Shown one piece after another: positions 11,260 through 19,710 of a DNA stretch of 44,379 bases. The notes under the pieces were generated by a model. It saw nothing but the letters and a program-made list of their open reading frames with translations, was not told the origin of the DNA and ran no database searches. The stretch is taken from positions 61,714-106,092 of the forward strand of contig NZ_KQ970262.1 of assembly GCF_001579045.1 (NCBI RefSeq), written 5' to 3'. The position numbers and the translations under genes are program-made. This stretch comes from Streptococcus mitis (lineage in GTDB: Bacteria > Bacillota > Bacilli > Lactobacillales > Streptococcaceae). Position 1 is the stretch's first letter, and the number at the start of each line of letters is the position of its first letter.

Positions 11260-11811
11260 ATGAATATTTGGACCAAATTAGCAATGTTTTCTTTTTTTGA
11301 AACGGATCGCTTGTATTTGCGTCCTTTCTTTTTTAGTGATAGTCAGGACTTCCATGAGATAGCTTCGAATCCAGAAAATCTTCAATTTATTTTCCCGACT
11401 CAGGCAAGTCTGGAAGAAAGTCAATATGCACTGGCCAATTACTTTATGAAGTCCCCTTTGGGAGTGTGGGCAATTTGTGACCAGAAAAATCAACAAATGA
11501 TTGGTTCTATTAAATTTGAGAAGTTAGATGAAATCAAAAAAGAAGCTGAGCTTGGCTATTTTTTGAGAAAAGATGCTTGGTCGCAAGGATTTATGACAGA
11601 AGTTGTTAGAAAAATTTGTCAGCTTTCTTTTGAGGAATTTGGCTTAAAACAATTATCCATCATTACCCATCTTGAAAATGAAGCTAGTCAACGGGTTGCC
11701 CTTAAGTCTGGATTTCGATTGATTCGTCAGTTTAAAGGAAGTGATCGCTATACAAGGAAAATGCGGGATTATCTTGAATTTCGGTATGTAAAAGGAGAAT
11801 TCAATGAGTAA
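11260..11811 (+). CDS. GNAT-family acetyltransferase (RimJ/RimL type)
   Basis: A GNAT N-acetyltransferase of about 183 residues. It has the N-terminal FETDRLYLRPF motif of the RimJ/RimL branch, a central beta core (ELGYFLRKDAWSQGFMTEVV) forming the acetyl-CoA loop region, and the C-terminal NEASQRVALKSGF motif. I chose the ATG at 11260 because GAGG sits at the right spacing; an in-frame GTG 6 bases upstream lacks one. The gene overlaps spxR by 8 bases, and the AAAGGAG ribosome site of spxR lies inside it. The substrate is unknown. It is a paralogue of the broken GNAT gene at 35375-35944, sharing the FPT..SLEE and NPLG/SPLG..W patterns. Confidence 0.85.
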   Translation: MNIWTKLAMFSFFETDRLYLRPFFFSDSQDFHEIASNPENLQFIFPTQASLEESQYALANYFMKSPLGVWAICDQKNQQMIGSIKFEKLDEIKKEAELGYFLRKDAWSQGFMTEVVRKICQLSFEEFGLKQLSIITHLENEASQRVALKSGFRLIRQFKGSDRYTRKMRDYLEFRYVKGEFNE

Positions 11812-13081
11812 GCATCAGGAAATTCTAAGCTATTTGGAGGAATTACCAGTAGGTAAAAGGGTCAGTGTTCGTAGTATTTCAAATCATCTGGGAGTCAGTG
11901 ATGGAACTGCTTATCGGGCCATTAAAGAAGCTGAAAATCGTGGAATTGTAGAGACTCGACCAAGAAGTGGTACTATACGTGTTAAATCCCAGAAAGTTGC
12001 GATTGAAAGATTAACTTTTGCTGAAATTGCAGAAGTGACTTCTTCTGAGATTCTGGCTGGGCAAGAAGGTTTAGAGAGAGAATTTAGTAAGTTTTCAATC
12101 GGTGCTATGACCGAACAAAATATTTTGTCTTACCTTCATGATGGGGGACTCTTGATTGTCGGAGACCGTACCCGTATCCAACTGTTAGCACTTGAAAATG
12201 AAAATGCCGTTCTGGTTACAGGTGGATTTCAGGTTCATGATGATGTTCTTAAACTGGCCAATCAAAAAGGAATTCCTGTTCTGAGAAGCAAGCATGACAC
12301 TTTCACTGTTGCGACTATGATCAATAAAGCCTTGTCAAATGTCCAAATCAAGACTGTTATTTTGACAGTTGAGAAGCTTTATCGTCCAAGTCATGAATAT
12401 GGTTTTCTGAGAGAGACAGACACTGTTAAAGATTATTTGGACTTGGTACGCAAGAATCGTAGCAGTCGTTTTCCAGTTATTAACCAACATCAGGTTGTTG
12501 TTGGCGTTGTAACCATGAGAGATGCTGGTGATAAGTCACCAAGTACTACAATTGATAAGGTCATGTCTCGTAGTCTATTTTTAGTTGGATTATCGACAAA
12601 TATTGCCAATGTGAGTCAACGGATGATTGCTGAAGACTTTGAAATGGTACCGGTTGTTCGGAATAATCAAACCTTGCTTGGAGTTGTGACGCGACGAGAT
12701 GTCATGGAGAAGATGAGTCGTTCCCAAGTTTCTGCTCTACCGACTTTTTCTGAGCAAATTGGTCAAAAACTTTCTTATCACCATGATGAAGTAGTGATTA
12801 CAGTGGAACCCTTTATGCTTGAGAAAAACGGTGTTTTAGCTAACGGTGTATTGGCGGAGATACTGACTCACATGACCCAAGATTTAGTTGTGAATAGTGG
12901 TCGCAATCTCATCATCGAGCAAATGCTGATCTACTTTTTGCAGGCTGTTCAGATAGATGATATACTGCGCATTCAAGCACGTATTATCCATCATACGAGA
13001 CGATCAGCTATTATTGATTACGATATTTATAATGGTCACCAGATTGTTTCAAAAGCAAATGTGACTGTTAAAATTAATTAG
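11804..13081 (+). CDS. spxR: SpxR-type regulator with HTH, DRTGG, CBS and HotDog domains
   Basis: A 425-residue protein with four domains in order: a winged helix-turn-helix (about 1-65, SVRSISNHLGVSDGTAYRAIKEAE), a DRTGG domain (about 70-185, containing GDRTRIQLLALENENAVLVTGG split by a few residues), a pair of CBS domains (about 190-305, MRDAGDKSPST and TRRDVMEKM), and a C-terminal HotDog thioesterase-like domain (about 310-425). This architecture is that of SpxR, reported to control pyruvate oxidase spxB in the pneumococcus, and of Bacillus YtoI. CBS domains usually sense adenosine nucleotides, so a link to energy state is plausible. It lies between the GNAT gene and map. Confidence 0.85.
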   Translation: MSKHQEILSYLEELPVGKRVSVRSISNHLGVSDGTAYRAIKEAENRGIVETRPRSGTIRVKSQKVAIERLTFAEIAEVTSSEILAGQEGLEREFSKFSIGAMTEQNILSYLHDGGLLIVGDRTRIQLLALENENAVLVTGGFQVHDDVLKLANQKGIPVLRSKHDTFTVATMINKALSNVQIKTVILTVEKLYRPSHEYGFLRETDTVKDYLDLVRKNRSSRFPVINQHQVVVGVVTMRDAGDKSPSTTIDKVMSRSLFLVGLSTNIANVSQRMIAEDFEMVPVVRNNQTLLGVVTRRDVMEKMSRSQVSALPTFSEQIGQKLSYHHDEVVITVEPFMLEKNGVLANGVLAEILTHMTQDLVVNSGRNLIIEQMLIYFLQAVQIDDILRIQARIIHHTRRSAIIDYDIYNGHQIVSKANVTVKIN

Positions 13082-13096
13082 AAACTAGGAGAAATA

Positions 13097-13957
13097 ATGA
13101 TAACATTAAAATCAGCTCGTGAAATCGAAGCTATGGACAAGGCTGGAGATTTTCTAGCAAGTATTCATATCGGCTTACGTGATTTGATTAAGCCTGGCGT
13201 AGATATGTGGGAAGTTGAAGAGTATGTCCGCCGTCGTTGTAAGGAAGAAAATTTCCTTCCGCTTCAGATTGGGGTTGATGGTGCCATGATGGACTATCCT
13301 TATGCTACCTGTTGCTCTCTTAATGATGAAGTGGCTCATGCTTTCCCTCGTCACTATATCTTGAAAGATGGTGATTTGCTCAAAGTTGATATGGTTTTGG
13401 GAGGTCCAATTGCTAAATCTGACCTGAATGTCTCAAAATTAAACTTCAACAATGTTGATCAAATGAAGAAATACACTCAGAGCTATTCTGGTGGTCTAGC
13501 AGACTCTTGTTGGGCTTATGCTGTAGGTACACCGTCCAAAGAAGTCAAAAACTTGATGGATGTAACCAAAGAAGCTATGTACAAGGGGATTGAACAAGCT
13601 GTTGTTGGAAATCGTATCGGTGATATCGGTGCAGCTATTCAAGAATATGCTGAAAGTCGTGGTTACGGTGTAGTGCGTGATTTGGTTGGTCATGGTGTTG
13701 GCCCAACCATGCACGAAGAACCAATGGTTCCTAACTATGGTATTGCAGGTCGTGGACTCCGTCTTCGTGAAGGCATGGTACTGACCATTGAACCGATGAT
13801 TAATACAGGTGACTGGGAAATTGATACAGATATGAAGACCGGTTGGGCGCATAAGACCATTGACGGTGGATTGTCATGTCAGTATGAACACCAATTTGTC
13901 ATTACGAAAGATGGACCTGTTATCTTGACTAGCCAAGGTGAAGAAGGAACTTATTAA
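13097..13957 (+). CDS. map: Type I methionine aminopeptidase
   Basis: MetAP removes the initiator methionine from new proteins. The 286-residue enzyme carries the expected two-metal ligands: Asp in LLKVDMVLGG, Asp in KSDLN, His in LVGHGVGPTMHEEP, Glu in TIEPMIN and Glu in QYEHQFVIT. It is longer than the roughly 250-residue bacterial norm because of an insertion around residues 110-140 (VSKLNFNNVDQMKKYTQSYSG), a known feature of streptococcal MetAP1a. The start has an AGGAGA ribosome site. It is the last gene of the murA cluster and is followed by a terminator. Confidence 0.95.
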   Translation: MITLKSAREIEAMDKAGDFLASIHIGLRDLIKPGVDMWEVEEYVRRRCKEENFLPLQIGVDGAMMDYPYATCCSLNDEVAHAFPRHYILKDGDLLKVDMVLGGPIAKSDLNVSKLNFNNVDQMKKYTQSYSGGLADSCWAYAVGTPSKEVKNLMDVTKEAMYKGIEQAVVGNRIGDIGAAIQEYAESRGYGVVRDLVGHGVGPTMHEEPMVPNYGIAGRGLRLREGMVLTIEPMINTGDWEIDTDMKTGWAHKTIDGGLSCQYEHQFVITKDGPVILTSQGEEGTY

Positions 13958-14018
13958 TAGAAAGCGGAAATACTGCTGGAAATTCATTTTGTTAGAAAAC
14001 CCATTAAATCTTTTCATA

Positions 14019-14065
14019 AAAAACGCATTGTATCAAGCTTTTAATGCCTGGTATAATGCGTTTTT
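14019..14065 (+). terminator. Terminator after map
   Basis: AAAAACGCATT pairs with AATGCGTTTTT across a long loop, ending in a T tract. The loop contains ATTGTATCAAGCTTT, the same 15 bases as in the hup terminator. Confidence 0.8.
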
Positions 14066-14157
14066 CTGATTTCAAAAATAAAATTCTTCTAAAATAGTAC
14101 ACTTCAGGTTAAAAAAATGACATTTCAGATTTTCTGTTCCAGAAATAGCTATCGCTA

Positions 14158-14166
14158 TGATATAAT
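14158..14166 (+). promoter_or_regulatory. Extended -10 promoter giving a leaderless ribF message
   Basis: TGATATAAT is a perfect extended -10 box. It ends at 14166 and the ribF ATG is at 14173, exactly where transcription should begin. No ribosome site is possible in the 6 bases between. Confidence 0.65.
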
Positions 14167-14172
14167 TAGTTT

Positions 14173-15090
14173 ATGATTATTACTATTCCTATAAAAAACC
14201 AAAAAGATATTGGCACACCATCTGATTCAGTCGTTGTTCTTGGCTATTTTGATGGCATACATAAGGGGCATCAAGAATTATTTCGTGTTGCCAATAAGGC
14301 TGCGAGAAAGGATTTATTGCCTATCGTGGTTATGACCTTTAATGAATCACCAAAGATTGCTTTAGAGCCTTATCATCCAGATTTGTTTTTACATATTTTA
14401 AATCCTGCTGAACGTGAAAGAAAATTAAAGCGTGAAGGTGTAGAGGAATTATATCTCCTTGATTTTAGTAGTCAATTCGCTAGTCTCACGGCAGAAGAAT
14501 TTTTTGCAACTTATATCAAGGCTATGAATGCCAAAATTATTGTTGCAGGTTTTGATTATACATTTGGTTCTGACAAAAAAACAGCAGAAGATTTAAAGGA
14601 TTACTTTGATGGAGAAGTTATCATTGTTCCACCTGTAGAAGATGAGAAAGGAAAGATTAGTTCAACTCGTATCCGTCAAGCTATTTTAGATGGAAATGTG
14701 AAAGAAGCAGGAGAACTTTTGGGGGCACCGCTTCCATCAAGAGGGATGGTGGTTCATGGCAATGCTCGTGGTCGTACGATTGGTTATCCAACAGCTAATT
14801 TGGTGCTTTTAGATCGTACTTATATGCCAGCAGATGGCGTTTATGTCGTTGATGTTGAGATTCAAAGACAGAAGTATCGTGCTATGGCTAGTGTCGGGAA
14901 AAATGTGACCTTTGATGGAGAAGAAGCACGTTTTGAAGTCAATATTTTTGATTTTAATCAAGATATTTATGGGGAAACCGTCATGGTTTATTGGCTTGAT
15001 CGCATTCGAGATATGACCAAATTTGACTCAGTTGACCAATTAGTGGATCAGTTAAAGGCAGATGAAGAAGTTGCTCGGAATTGGTCTTAA
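14173..15090 (+). CDS. ribF: Bifunctional riboflavin kinase / FAD synthetase RibF
   Basis: RibF converts riboflavin to FMN and then FAD. The 305-residue protein has an N-terminal FMN adenylyltransferase domain (about 1-160, nucleotidyl-transfer motif LGYFDGIHKGHQ and the ISSTRIR motif) and a C-terminal riboflavin kinase domain (about 180-300, GRTIGYPTANL, VYWLDRIRDMTKF). Homology covers the whole frame from the first ATG, so this start is preferred even though no Shine-Dalgarno sequence precedes it. A perfect extended -10 box just upstream implies a leaderless mRNA. The gene is transcribed alone and ends at a shared bidirectional terminator with yitT. No FMN riboswitch is seen. Confidence 0.95.
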   Translation: MIITIPIKNQKDIGTPSDSVVVLGYFDGIHKGHQELFRVANKAARKDLLPIVVMTFNESPKIALEPYHPDLFLHILNPAERERKLKREGVEELYLLDFSSQFASLTAEEFFATYIKAMNAKIIVAGFDYTFGSDKKTAEDLKDYFDGEVIIVPPVEDEKGKISSTRIRQAILDGNVKEAGELLGAPLPSRGMVVHGNARGRTIGYPTANLVLLDRTYMPADGVYVVDVEIQRQKYRAMASVGKNVTFDGEEARFEVNIFDFNQDIYGETVMVYWLDRIRDMTKFDSVDQLVDQLKADEEVARNWS

Positions 15091-15108
15091 GAGTAGTTTG
15101 GGTAATTA

Positions 15109-15182
15109 AAAAAGAGGTTGTTTGTAACCCAAAAGATAGATGAATAAGTCTAACTTTTGAGGTCACGACATTACCTCTTTTT
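15109..15182. terminator. Bidirectional terminator with nested inverted repeats between ribF and yitT
   Basis: AAAAAGAGGT (15109-15118) pairs with ACCTCTTTTT (15173-15182). Shorter complementary arms lie inside (AAAAG...AGA against TCT...CTTTT). A-tract and T-tract flanks let it work for both converging genes. The size and nesting are more elaborate than a simple terminator and could mark a small repeat element. Confidence 0.7.
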
Positions 15183-16029
15183 ATTCTTTTTCAAAGGTGA
15201 ATCCTTCTCCAAGGATTTCATGGGCTTCTGTAATAGTGATAAAGGCTTGAGGATCAATTCGATGAATCATTTCCTTCATTTTTACAATTTCATTTCTTCC
15301 GACAATACAGTAGATAATCTTCAAATCTTTTTGACTATAGTAGCCTTGACCGGAAATAAAAGTAACACCTCTTCCTAGGTCATCATTGATTGCTTTAGCA
15401 AGTTGGTCAGGACGTTTTGTGATAATCATAAAGCCTTTACCAGCATATCCTCCTTCACCAATCAAATCAATAACACGAGAAACAATAAAATCAAATAAGA
15501 GCGTGTAGGAAACCAATCTCAAGTCCTTGAAGATTAGGAGAATGAGCATGAGAATACAAAAATCTAAGATAAAGAGCAGCTTTCCCATAGATATATGAGT
15601 GTATTTGTTGATAATACGAGCTAGAATATCAGTTCCGCCAGTTGTACCTCCAGCATTAAAAATAATTCCAAGGCCAATTCCCAATAGGATTCCTGCTATA
15701 AGGGCTGTGATTAGTAAATCACCTTGAAGATCAATATGAAGTGGAATACGCTCAAAAAAGGCTAACCAGGCGGATAAGGCTAAGGTTCCAAGCAAACTAG
15801 AATAGAGAGATTTTGCTCCAAATATTTTCCAAGCTAGGATGAAAAGGGGAATGTTAATCAGCAGGTTCATGAGAGAAACAGGTATTTTAAAAAGATAAAA
15901 GGTGATGAGGGTAATACCTGTCGCCCCTCCTTCAAAGAGATGATGAGGAACTACAAAATAAGTCAGCCCAAAAGCATAAATAGCAGCACCTAGTAAAATG
16001 GTTAAAATAGGATAAATTTTTTTAATCAT
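15181..16029 (-). CDS. YitT family membrane protein (DUF161/DUF2179)
   Basis: A 282-residue membrane protein. About five to six hydrophobic segments fill the first 180 residues (for example IYPILTILLGAAIYAFGLTY and LLITALIAGILLGIGLGI), with the family motif FNAGGTTGGTDILARII. The soluble C-terminal DUF2179 domain (about 200-282) is a small alpha/beta sensor-like domain with VGRNEIVKMKEMIHRIDPQAF. Family function is not established; transport of a small ligand has been proposed for relatives. It is divergent from degV, and both promoters lie in a 141-base gap. An AGAGGTG ribosome site precedes the ATG. Confidence 0.85.
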   Translation of the reverse strand: MIKKIYPILTILLGAAIYAFGLTYFVVPHHLFEGGATGITLITFYLFKIPVSLMNLLINIPLFILAWKIFGAKSLYSSLLGTLALSAWLAFFERIPLHIDLQGDLLITALIAGILLGIGLGIIFNAGGTTGGTDILARIINKYTHISMGKLLFILDFCILMLILLIFKDLRLVSYTLLFDFIVSRVIDLIGEGGYAGKGFMIITKRPDQLAKAINDDLGRGVTFISGQGYYSQKDLKIIYCIVGRNEIVKMKEMIHRIDPQAFITITEAHEILGEGFTFEKE

Positions 16030-16054
16030 AGGACACCTCTTTTCTTATAAGTTG

Positions 16055-16063
16055 ATTATATCA
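16055..16063 (-). promoter_or_regulatory. Extended -10 promoter of yitT-type gene
   Basis: On the minus strand the sequence reads TGATATAAT, a perfect extended -10 box, 26 bases before the ATG, leaving room for the AGAGGTG ribosome site. Confidence 0.65.
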
Positions 16064-16113
16064 AATTTTTACGGAAAATTTGAGTGACTCCATTAGGATT
16101 TTTAATCTTTTTT

Positions 16114-16122
16114 TGATATAAT
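16114..16122 (+). promoter_or_regulatory. Extended -10 promoter of degV-type gene
   Basis: TGATATAAT forms a perfect extended -10 box 48 bases before the ATG, back-to-back with the yitT promoter. The two promoters are about 50 bases apart, so a single bound regulator could affect both. Confidence 0.65.
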
Positions 16123-16170
16123 TAGAAGTAAGAAAACCAATCTGAATCCTAAAATAGAAAGATTGATACT

Positions 16171-17010
16171 ATGACAAAAATTAAGATTGTAACCGATTCA
16201 TCTGTTACTATTGAACCAGAACTAGTAAAGCAATTAGATATTACAATTGTTCCATTATCTGTAATGATTGATAATGTTGTTTATTCTGATGCTGATTTGA
16301 AAGAAGAAGGTAAGTTTCTTCAGTTGATGCAAGAAAGTAAGAACCTTCCTAAAACAAGTCAACCACCTGTAGGTGTTTTCGCTGAAGTTTTTGAAGACTT
16401 GTGCAAGGATGTCAGTCAGATTCTTGCTATTCATATGTCCCATGCCCTTTCAGGTACTGTAGAAGCAGCGCGCCAAGGTGCTAGTTTATCTACTGCTGAC
16501 GTAACAGTTATTGACAGTTCCTTCACTGACCAAGCCTTGAAATTCCAAGTTGTCGAAGCTGCTAAATTAGCACAAGAAGGCAAAGATATGGAGGAAATTC
16601 TGTCTCATGTAGAAGAAGTAAAAAACCATACAGAGCTCTATATTGGCGTTTCTACTCTAGAAAATCTAGTAAAAGGTGGACGAATTGGTCGTGTAACTGG
16701 ATTGTTAAGCTCACTTCTCAATATCCGTGTTGTCATGCAGATGAAAGATCATGAATTGCAACCAATGGTTAAAGGGCGTGGAGCTAAAACTTTTAAAAAA
16801 TGGTTGGATGAGTTGATAACATTGCTCTCTGACCGTTCTGTAGCAGAGATTGGAATTTCATATTCTGGTAGTGCTGATTGGGCAAAAGAGATGAAAGAAA
16901 GCTTACAAGCTTATGTTGAACAGCCAATTTCTGTTTTGGAAACGGGTTCCATTATTCAAACTCACACGGGTGAGAACGCTTGGGCTATTTTGGTACGTTA
17001 CCACTCCTAA
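16171..17010 (+). CDS. DegV family fatty-acid-binding protein
   Basis: A 279-residue DegV-family protein. It begins with the lipid carboxylate-binding signature [15 protein letters not shown] and contains the second conserved loop [15 protein letters not shown] and the third [21 protein letters not shown]. DegV proteins bind a single fatty acid; related FakB proteins deliver it to the kinase FakA for phosphorylation and entry into phospholipids. Whether this copy works as a FakB cannot be told from sequence alone. It has its own promoter and is followed by hup with a separate promoter. Confidence 0.88.
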   Translation: MTKIKIVTDSSVTIEPELVKQLDITIVPLSVMIDNVVYSDADLKEEGKFLQLMQESKNLPKTSQPPVGVFAEVFEDLCKDVSQILAIHMSHALSGTVEAARQGASLSTADVTVIDSSFTDQALKFQVVEAAKLAQEGKDMEEILSHVEEVKNHTELYIGVSTLENLVKGGRIGRVTGLLSSLLNIRVVMQMKDHELQPMVKGRGAKTFKKWLDELITLLSDRSVAEIGISYSGSADWAKEMKESLQAYVEQPISVLETGSIIQTHTGENAWAILVRYHS

Positions 17011-17047
17011 AAAAATAAAGAAAATGGGAAGAAATAGCACTTTTAAC

Positions 17048-17076
17048 TTGACCTAAAAGGGATTTTAGGATATGAT
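17048..17076 (+). promoter_or_regulatory. Promoter of hup
   Basis: TTGACC (17048-17053) and TATGAT (17071-17076) are separated by the optimal 17 bases. The leader of about 35 bases carries the GGAGGAA ribosome site, in keeping with very high expression. Confidence 0.8.
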
Positions 17077-17117
17077 TATAGTTGTTAATTAGAAATTAAT
17101 TTGGAGGAATCATTAAC

Positions 17118-17393
17118 ATGGCAAACAAACAAGATTTGATCGCTAAAGTAGCAGAAGCTACAGAATTGACTAAGAAAGACTCAGCAGCAGCAGTTGAAGC
17201 TGTATTCGCAGCAGTAGCTGACTACCTTGCAGCTGGTGAAAAAGTTCAATTGATCGGTTTTGGTAACTTTGAAGTTCGTGAGCGTGCGGCACGTAAAGGT
17301 CGCAACCCACAAACTGGTAAAGAAATCACAATTGCAGCTTCTAAAGTTCCAGCATTCAAAGCTGGTAAAGCTCTTAAAGACGCTGTTAAATAA
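17118..17393 (+). CDS. hup: DNA-binding protein HU
   Basis: HU is the main histone-like, DNA-bending protein of the nucleoid; streptococci usually have only this one and it is essential. The 91-residue protein has the alpha-helical dimer base ([20 protein letters not shown]) and the beta-arm region with [21 protein letters not shown], including the conserved arm-tip RNPQTG. It carries the high-expression codon bias seen in eno and the ribosomal genes. It is a single-gene unit with a strong promoter and a strong terminator. Confidence 0.97.
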   Translation: MANKQDLIAKVAEATELTKKDSAAAVEAVFAAVADYLAAGEKVQLIGFGNFEVRERAARKGRNPQTGKEITIAASKVPAFKAGKALKDAVK

Positions 17394-17403
17394 TCAGCCT
17401 TTG

Positions 17404-17451
17404 AAAAGCCTATTGTATCAAGCTTTCTAGCTTGGTCAGTAGGCTTTTTTT
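17404..17451 (+). terminator. Terminator of hup
   Basis: AAAAGCCTA (17404-17412) pairs with TAGGCTTTT (17440-17448), with an inner CAAGCT/AGCTTG hairpin, followed by seven T residues. Confidence 0.88.
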
Positions 17452-17638
17452 GTGTATAGGGTGCAAAAAAGGGCAAAATCTGAATGAATTAGTATCGGAA
17501 AAAATTCTATGTACGAAGCGAATTTATCGGCTACTTTATCTTTTATTTTACAAATATAAAATAGCAAAATATAAAACTTTTACATTAATGAATGTTATAA
17601 GGGAATAAGATATTGTAAAAATTGCTAAGGTTTGATAC

Positions 17639-17644
17639 TATAAT
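17639..17644 (+). promoter_or_regulatory. Likely -10 box for the small lipoprotein gene
   Basis: TATAAT lies 47 bases upstream of the lipoprotein ATG. No good -35 box is seen at 17 bases. The rest of the 297-base gap after hup is AT-rich and shows only the hup terminator. Confidence 0.4.
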
Positions 17645-17690
17645 TGTATCTCAGAGAAAAAGTAAGAAGAATGAAAGGATGTAAACTTGT

Positions 17691-18101
17691 ATGAAACATC
17701 TTATCACCATAATAGTCTGTTCAATCTCATTTCTTGTTCTATCTGCTTGCGTTAGTAAGAAAAAACTTATTCTTCCTGAACCTGAAAGTATTTCTGTAAT
17801 TTCTCTGCAGAAAAAACTCTCTGAAGATGTTAAAACTATCAACAAGAGAGAAGAAATCTCAAAATTGATTAAGGAGATACAGAAACAGTCAAAATCTACC
17901 TCTTTGGAGAGTGTAAATGATCAACCGACAAATGTTAAAGATTACATCATTATCAAGTTTTATCATCAGAATGAAGAAAAGGATAGTGTAGTCTATCTAT
18001 ATACTAAGAAGAAAAGACAGTATATTGAGCAACCTTATGCTGGTATCTGGGAAGTAAATCCAGATATAGCTAATAGGATTGAAGAGACTTTTTCTAGTTG
18101 A
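17691..18101 (+). CDS. Small streptococcal lipoprotein, DUF5301-like
   Basis: A 136-residue predicted lipoprotein. A hydrophobic signal peptide ends in the lipobox LSAC, with the lipidated Cys at residue 20. The mature part is hydrophilic and starts KKKLILPEPESISVISL, then a lysine-rich helix-like stretch and a C-terminal beta-rich block with VVYLYTKKKRQYIEQPYAGIWEVN split across residues 105-130. That pattern (PEPESI near the N-terminus, EQPYAGIW near the C-terminus) resembles the DUF5301 family of streptococcal proteins, whose function is unknown. It should be anchored on the outer face of the membrane. It is a single gene with its own terminator. Confidence 0.7.
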   Translation: MKHLITIIVCSISFLVLSACVSKKKLILPEPESISVISLQKKLSEDVKTINKREEISKLIKEIQKQSKSTSLESVNDQPTNVKDYIIIKFYHQNEEKDSVVYLYTKKKRQYIEQPYAGIWEVNPDIANRIEETFSS

Positions 18102-18151
18102 TTTATAGAATTCAAGAAATGTTTAGAGAGTTTTCTTGTATTATGTTTTAA

Positions 18152-18180
18152 ACGGTAAATCAAAAAGATTTGCTGTTTTT
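18152..18180 (+). terminator. Terminator after the small lipoprotein gene
   Basis: ACGGTAAATC (18152-18161) pairs fully with GATTTGCTGT (18167-18176), allowing two G-U pairs, with a loop of five A residues and a T tract. Confidence 0.8.
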
Positions 18181-18287
18181 ATTTGATTGAAATCAGATAA
18201 GGACTGAAAAAAGACATTATTCTAATTCTTGGATTGGGATGTTAGAGTCTTCATTGAGTCTTGAAAATTTCCATACTTTTTTCCTTT

Positions 18288-18315
18288 TTGGAAAACTTCT
18301 AAAATATGGTATAAT
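18288..18315 (+). promoter_or_regulatory. Promoter of the cpsY-lspA-rluD-pce transcript
   Basis: TTGGAA (18288-18293), a 16-base spacer and TATAAT (18310-18315) preceded by TGG make an extended -10 promoter. No other promoter is obvious until after the second pce gene, so the regulator, lspA, rluD and both pce copies may be one transcript. Confidence 0.65.
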
Positions 18316-18343
18316 GAAAAGATAAAGAAGTTGGGGGTAGAAG

Positions 18344-19252
18344 ATGAACATTCAACAATTACGCTATGTTGTGGCTATTGCAAATAGTGGTACTTTCCGT
18401 GAAGCTGCTGAAAAGATGTATGTTAGTCAGCCGAGTCTGTCTATTTCTGTTCGTGATTTGGAAAAGGAATTGGGCTTTAAGATTTTTCGTCGGACCAGCT
18501 CAGGGACTTTCTTGACTCGTCGTGGTATGGAATTTTATGAAAAAGCGCAAGAATTGGTTAAAGGATTTGATGTTTTTCAAAATCAGTATGCCAATCCTGA
18601 AGAAGAAAAAGATGAATTTTCCATTGCCAGTCAGCACTATGACTTCTTGCCACCGACGATTACGGCTTTTTCAGAGCGCTATCCTGACTATAAGAACTTT
18701 CGTATTTTTGAATCAACTACTGTTCAAATCTTAGACGAAGTTGCTCAAGGGCATAGTGAGATTGGGATTATCTACCTCAACAATCAAAATAAAAAGGGGA
18801 TTATGCAGCGGGTTGAAAAGCTAGGTCTAGAGGTCATTGAATTGATTCCCTTCCATACCCACATTTATCTTCGAGAGGGTCATCCTTTAGCTCAGAAAGA
18901 GGAATTGGTCATGGAGGATTTAGCGGATCTACCGACAGTTCGTTTTACTCAAGAGAAAGACGAGTACCTTTATTATTCAGAGAATTTTGTCGATACCAGC
19001 GCGAGCTCACAGATGTTTAATGTGACAGACCGTGCTACCTTGAATGGTATTTTAGAGCGGACGGACGCCTATGCGACAGGGTCTGGATTTTTAGATAGTG
19101 ACAGTGTTAATGGCATCACAGTTATTCGTCTCAAGGATAACCTAGATAATCGCATGGTCTATGTTAAACGTGAAGAAGTGGAGCTGAGTCAGGCTGGAAC
19201 TCTTTTCGTAGAAGTCGTGCAAGAATATTTTGATCAGAAGAGGAAATCATGA
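18344..19252 (+). CDS. LysR family regulator of the CpsY/MtaR type
   Basis: A 302-residue LysR-type transcription factor. The N-terminal winged helix (about 1-60) contains [21 protein letters not shown] split around the recognition helix, followed by a linker helix and a periplasmic-binding-like effector domain (about 90-295). Its sequence and its place directly before lspA match the streptococcal CpsY/MtaR/MetR group, which controls methionine uptake and cell-surface traits in related species. It overlaps lspA by 4 bases. The target genes cannot be deduced from this window. Confidence 0.85.
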   Translation: MNIQQLRYVVAIANSGTFREAAEKMYVSQPSLSISVRDLEKELGFKIFRRTSSGTFLTRRGMEFYEKAQELVKGFDVFQNQYANPEEEKDEFSIASQHYDFLPPTITAFSERYPDYKNFRIFESTTVQILDEVAQGHSEIGIIYLNNQNKKGIMQRVEKLGLEVIELIPFHTHIYLREGHPLAQKEELVMEDLADLPTVRFTQEKDEYLYYSENFVDTSASSQMFNVTDRATLNGILERTDAYATGSGFLDSDSVNGITVIRLKDNLDNRMVYVKREEVELSQAGTLFVEVVQEYFDQKRKS

Positions 19253-19710
19253 AAAAAAGAGGAATAGTGGCAGTCATTGTACTGCTTTTGATTGCGCTGG
19301 ATCAGTTAGTTAAATCCTATATCGTCCAACAGATTCCACTGGGTGAAGTGCGCTCCTGGATTCCCAATTTCGTTAGCTTGACCTACCTGCAAAATCGAGG
19401 GGCAGCCTTTTCTATCTTACAAGATCAGCAGTTGTTATTTGCTATCATTACTCTGGTCGTCGTGGTAGGTGCCATTTGGTATCTACATAAGCACATGGAG
19501 GACTCACTCTGGATGGTCTTGGGTTTGACCTTGATTATCGCAGGTGGTCTTGGAAATTTTATTGACAGGGTGAGTCAGGGTTTTGTTGTGGATATGATCC
19601 ACCTTGACTTTATCAATTTTGCAATTTTCAATGTGGCAGATAGCTATCTGACTGTTGGAGTGATTATTTTATTGATTGCAATGTTAAAAGAGGAAATAAA
19701 TGGAAATTAA
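19249..19710 (+). CDS. lspA: Lipoprotein signal peptidase LspA
   Basis: LspA is the membrane aspartyl protease that cuts prolipoproteins before the lipidated Cys. The 153-residue protein has four membrane segments and the two catalytic aspartates, D106 in GNFIDRV and D131 in FNVADSYL, as well as the conserved QNRGAAFS box. It would process the lipoproteins of this window (17691-18101 and the Etrx protein at 43784). It overlaps the upstream regulator by 4 bases and the downstream pseudouridine synthase by 11 bases. Confidence 0.96.
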   Translation: MKKRGIVAVIVLLLIALDQLVKSYIVQQIPLGEVRSWIPNFVSLTYLQNRGAAFSILQDQQLLFAIITLVVVVGAIWYLHKHMEDSLWMVLGLTLIIAGGLGNFIDRVSQGFVVDMIHLDFINFAIFNVADSYLTVGVIILLIAMLKEEINGN

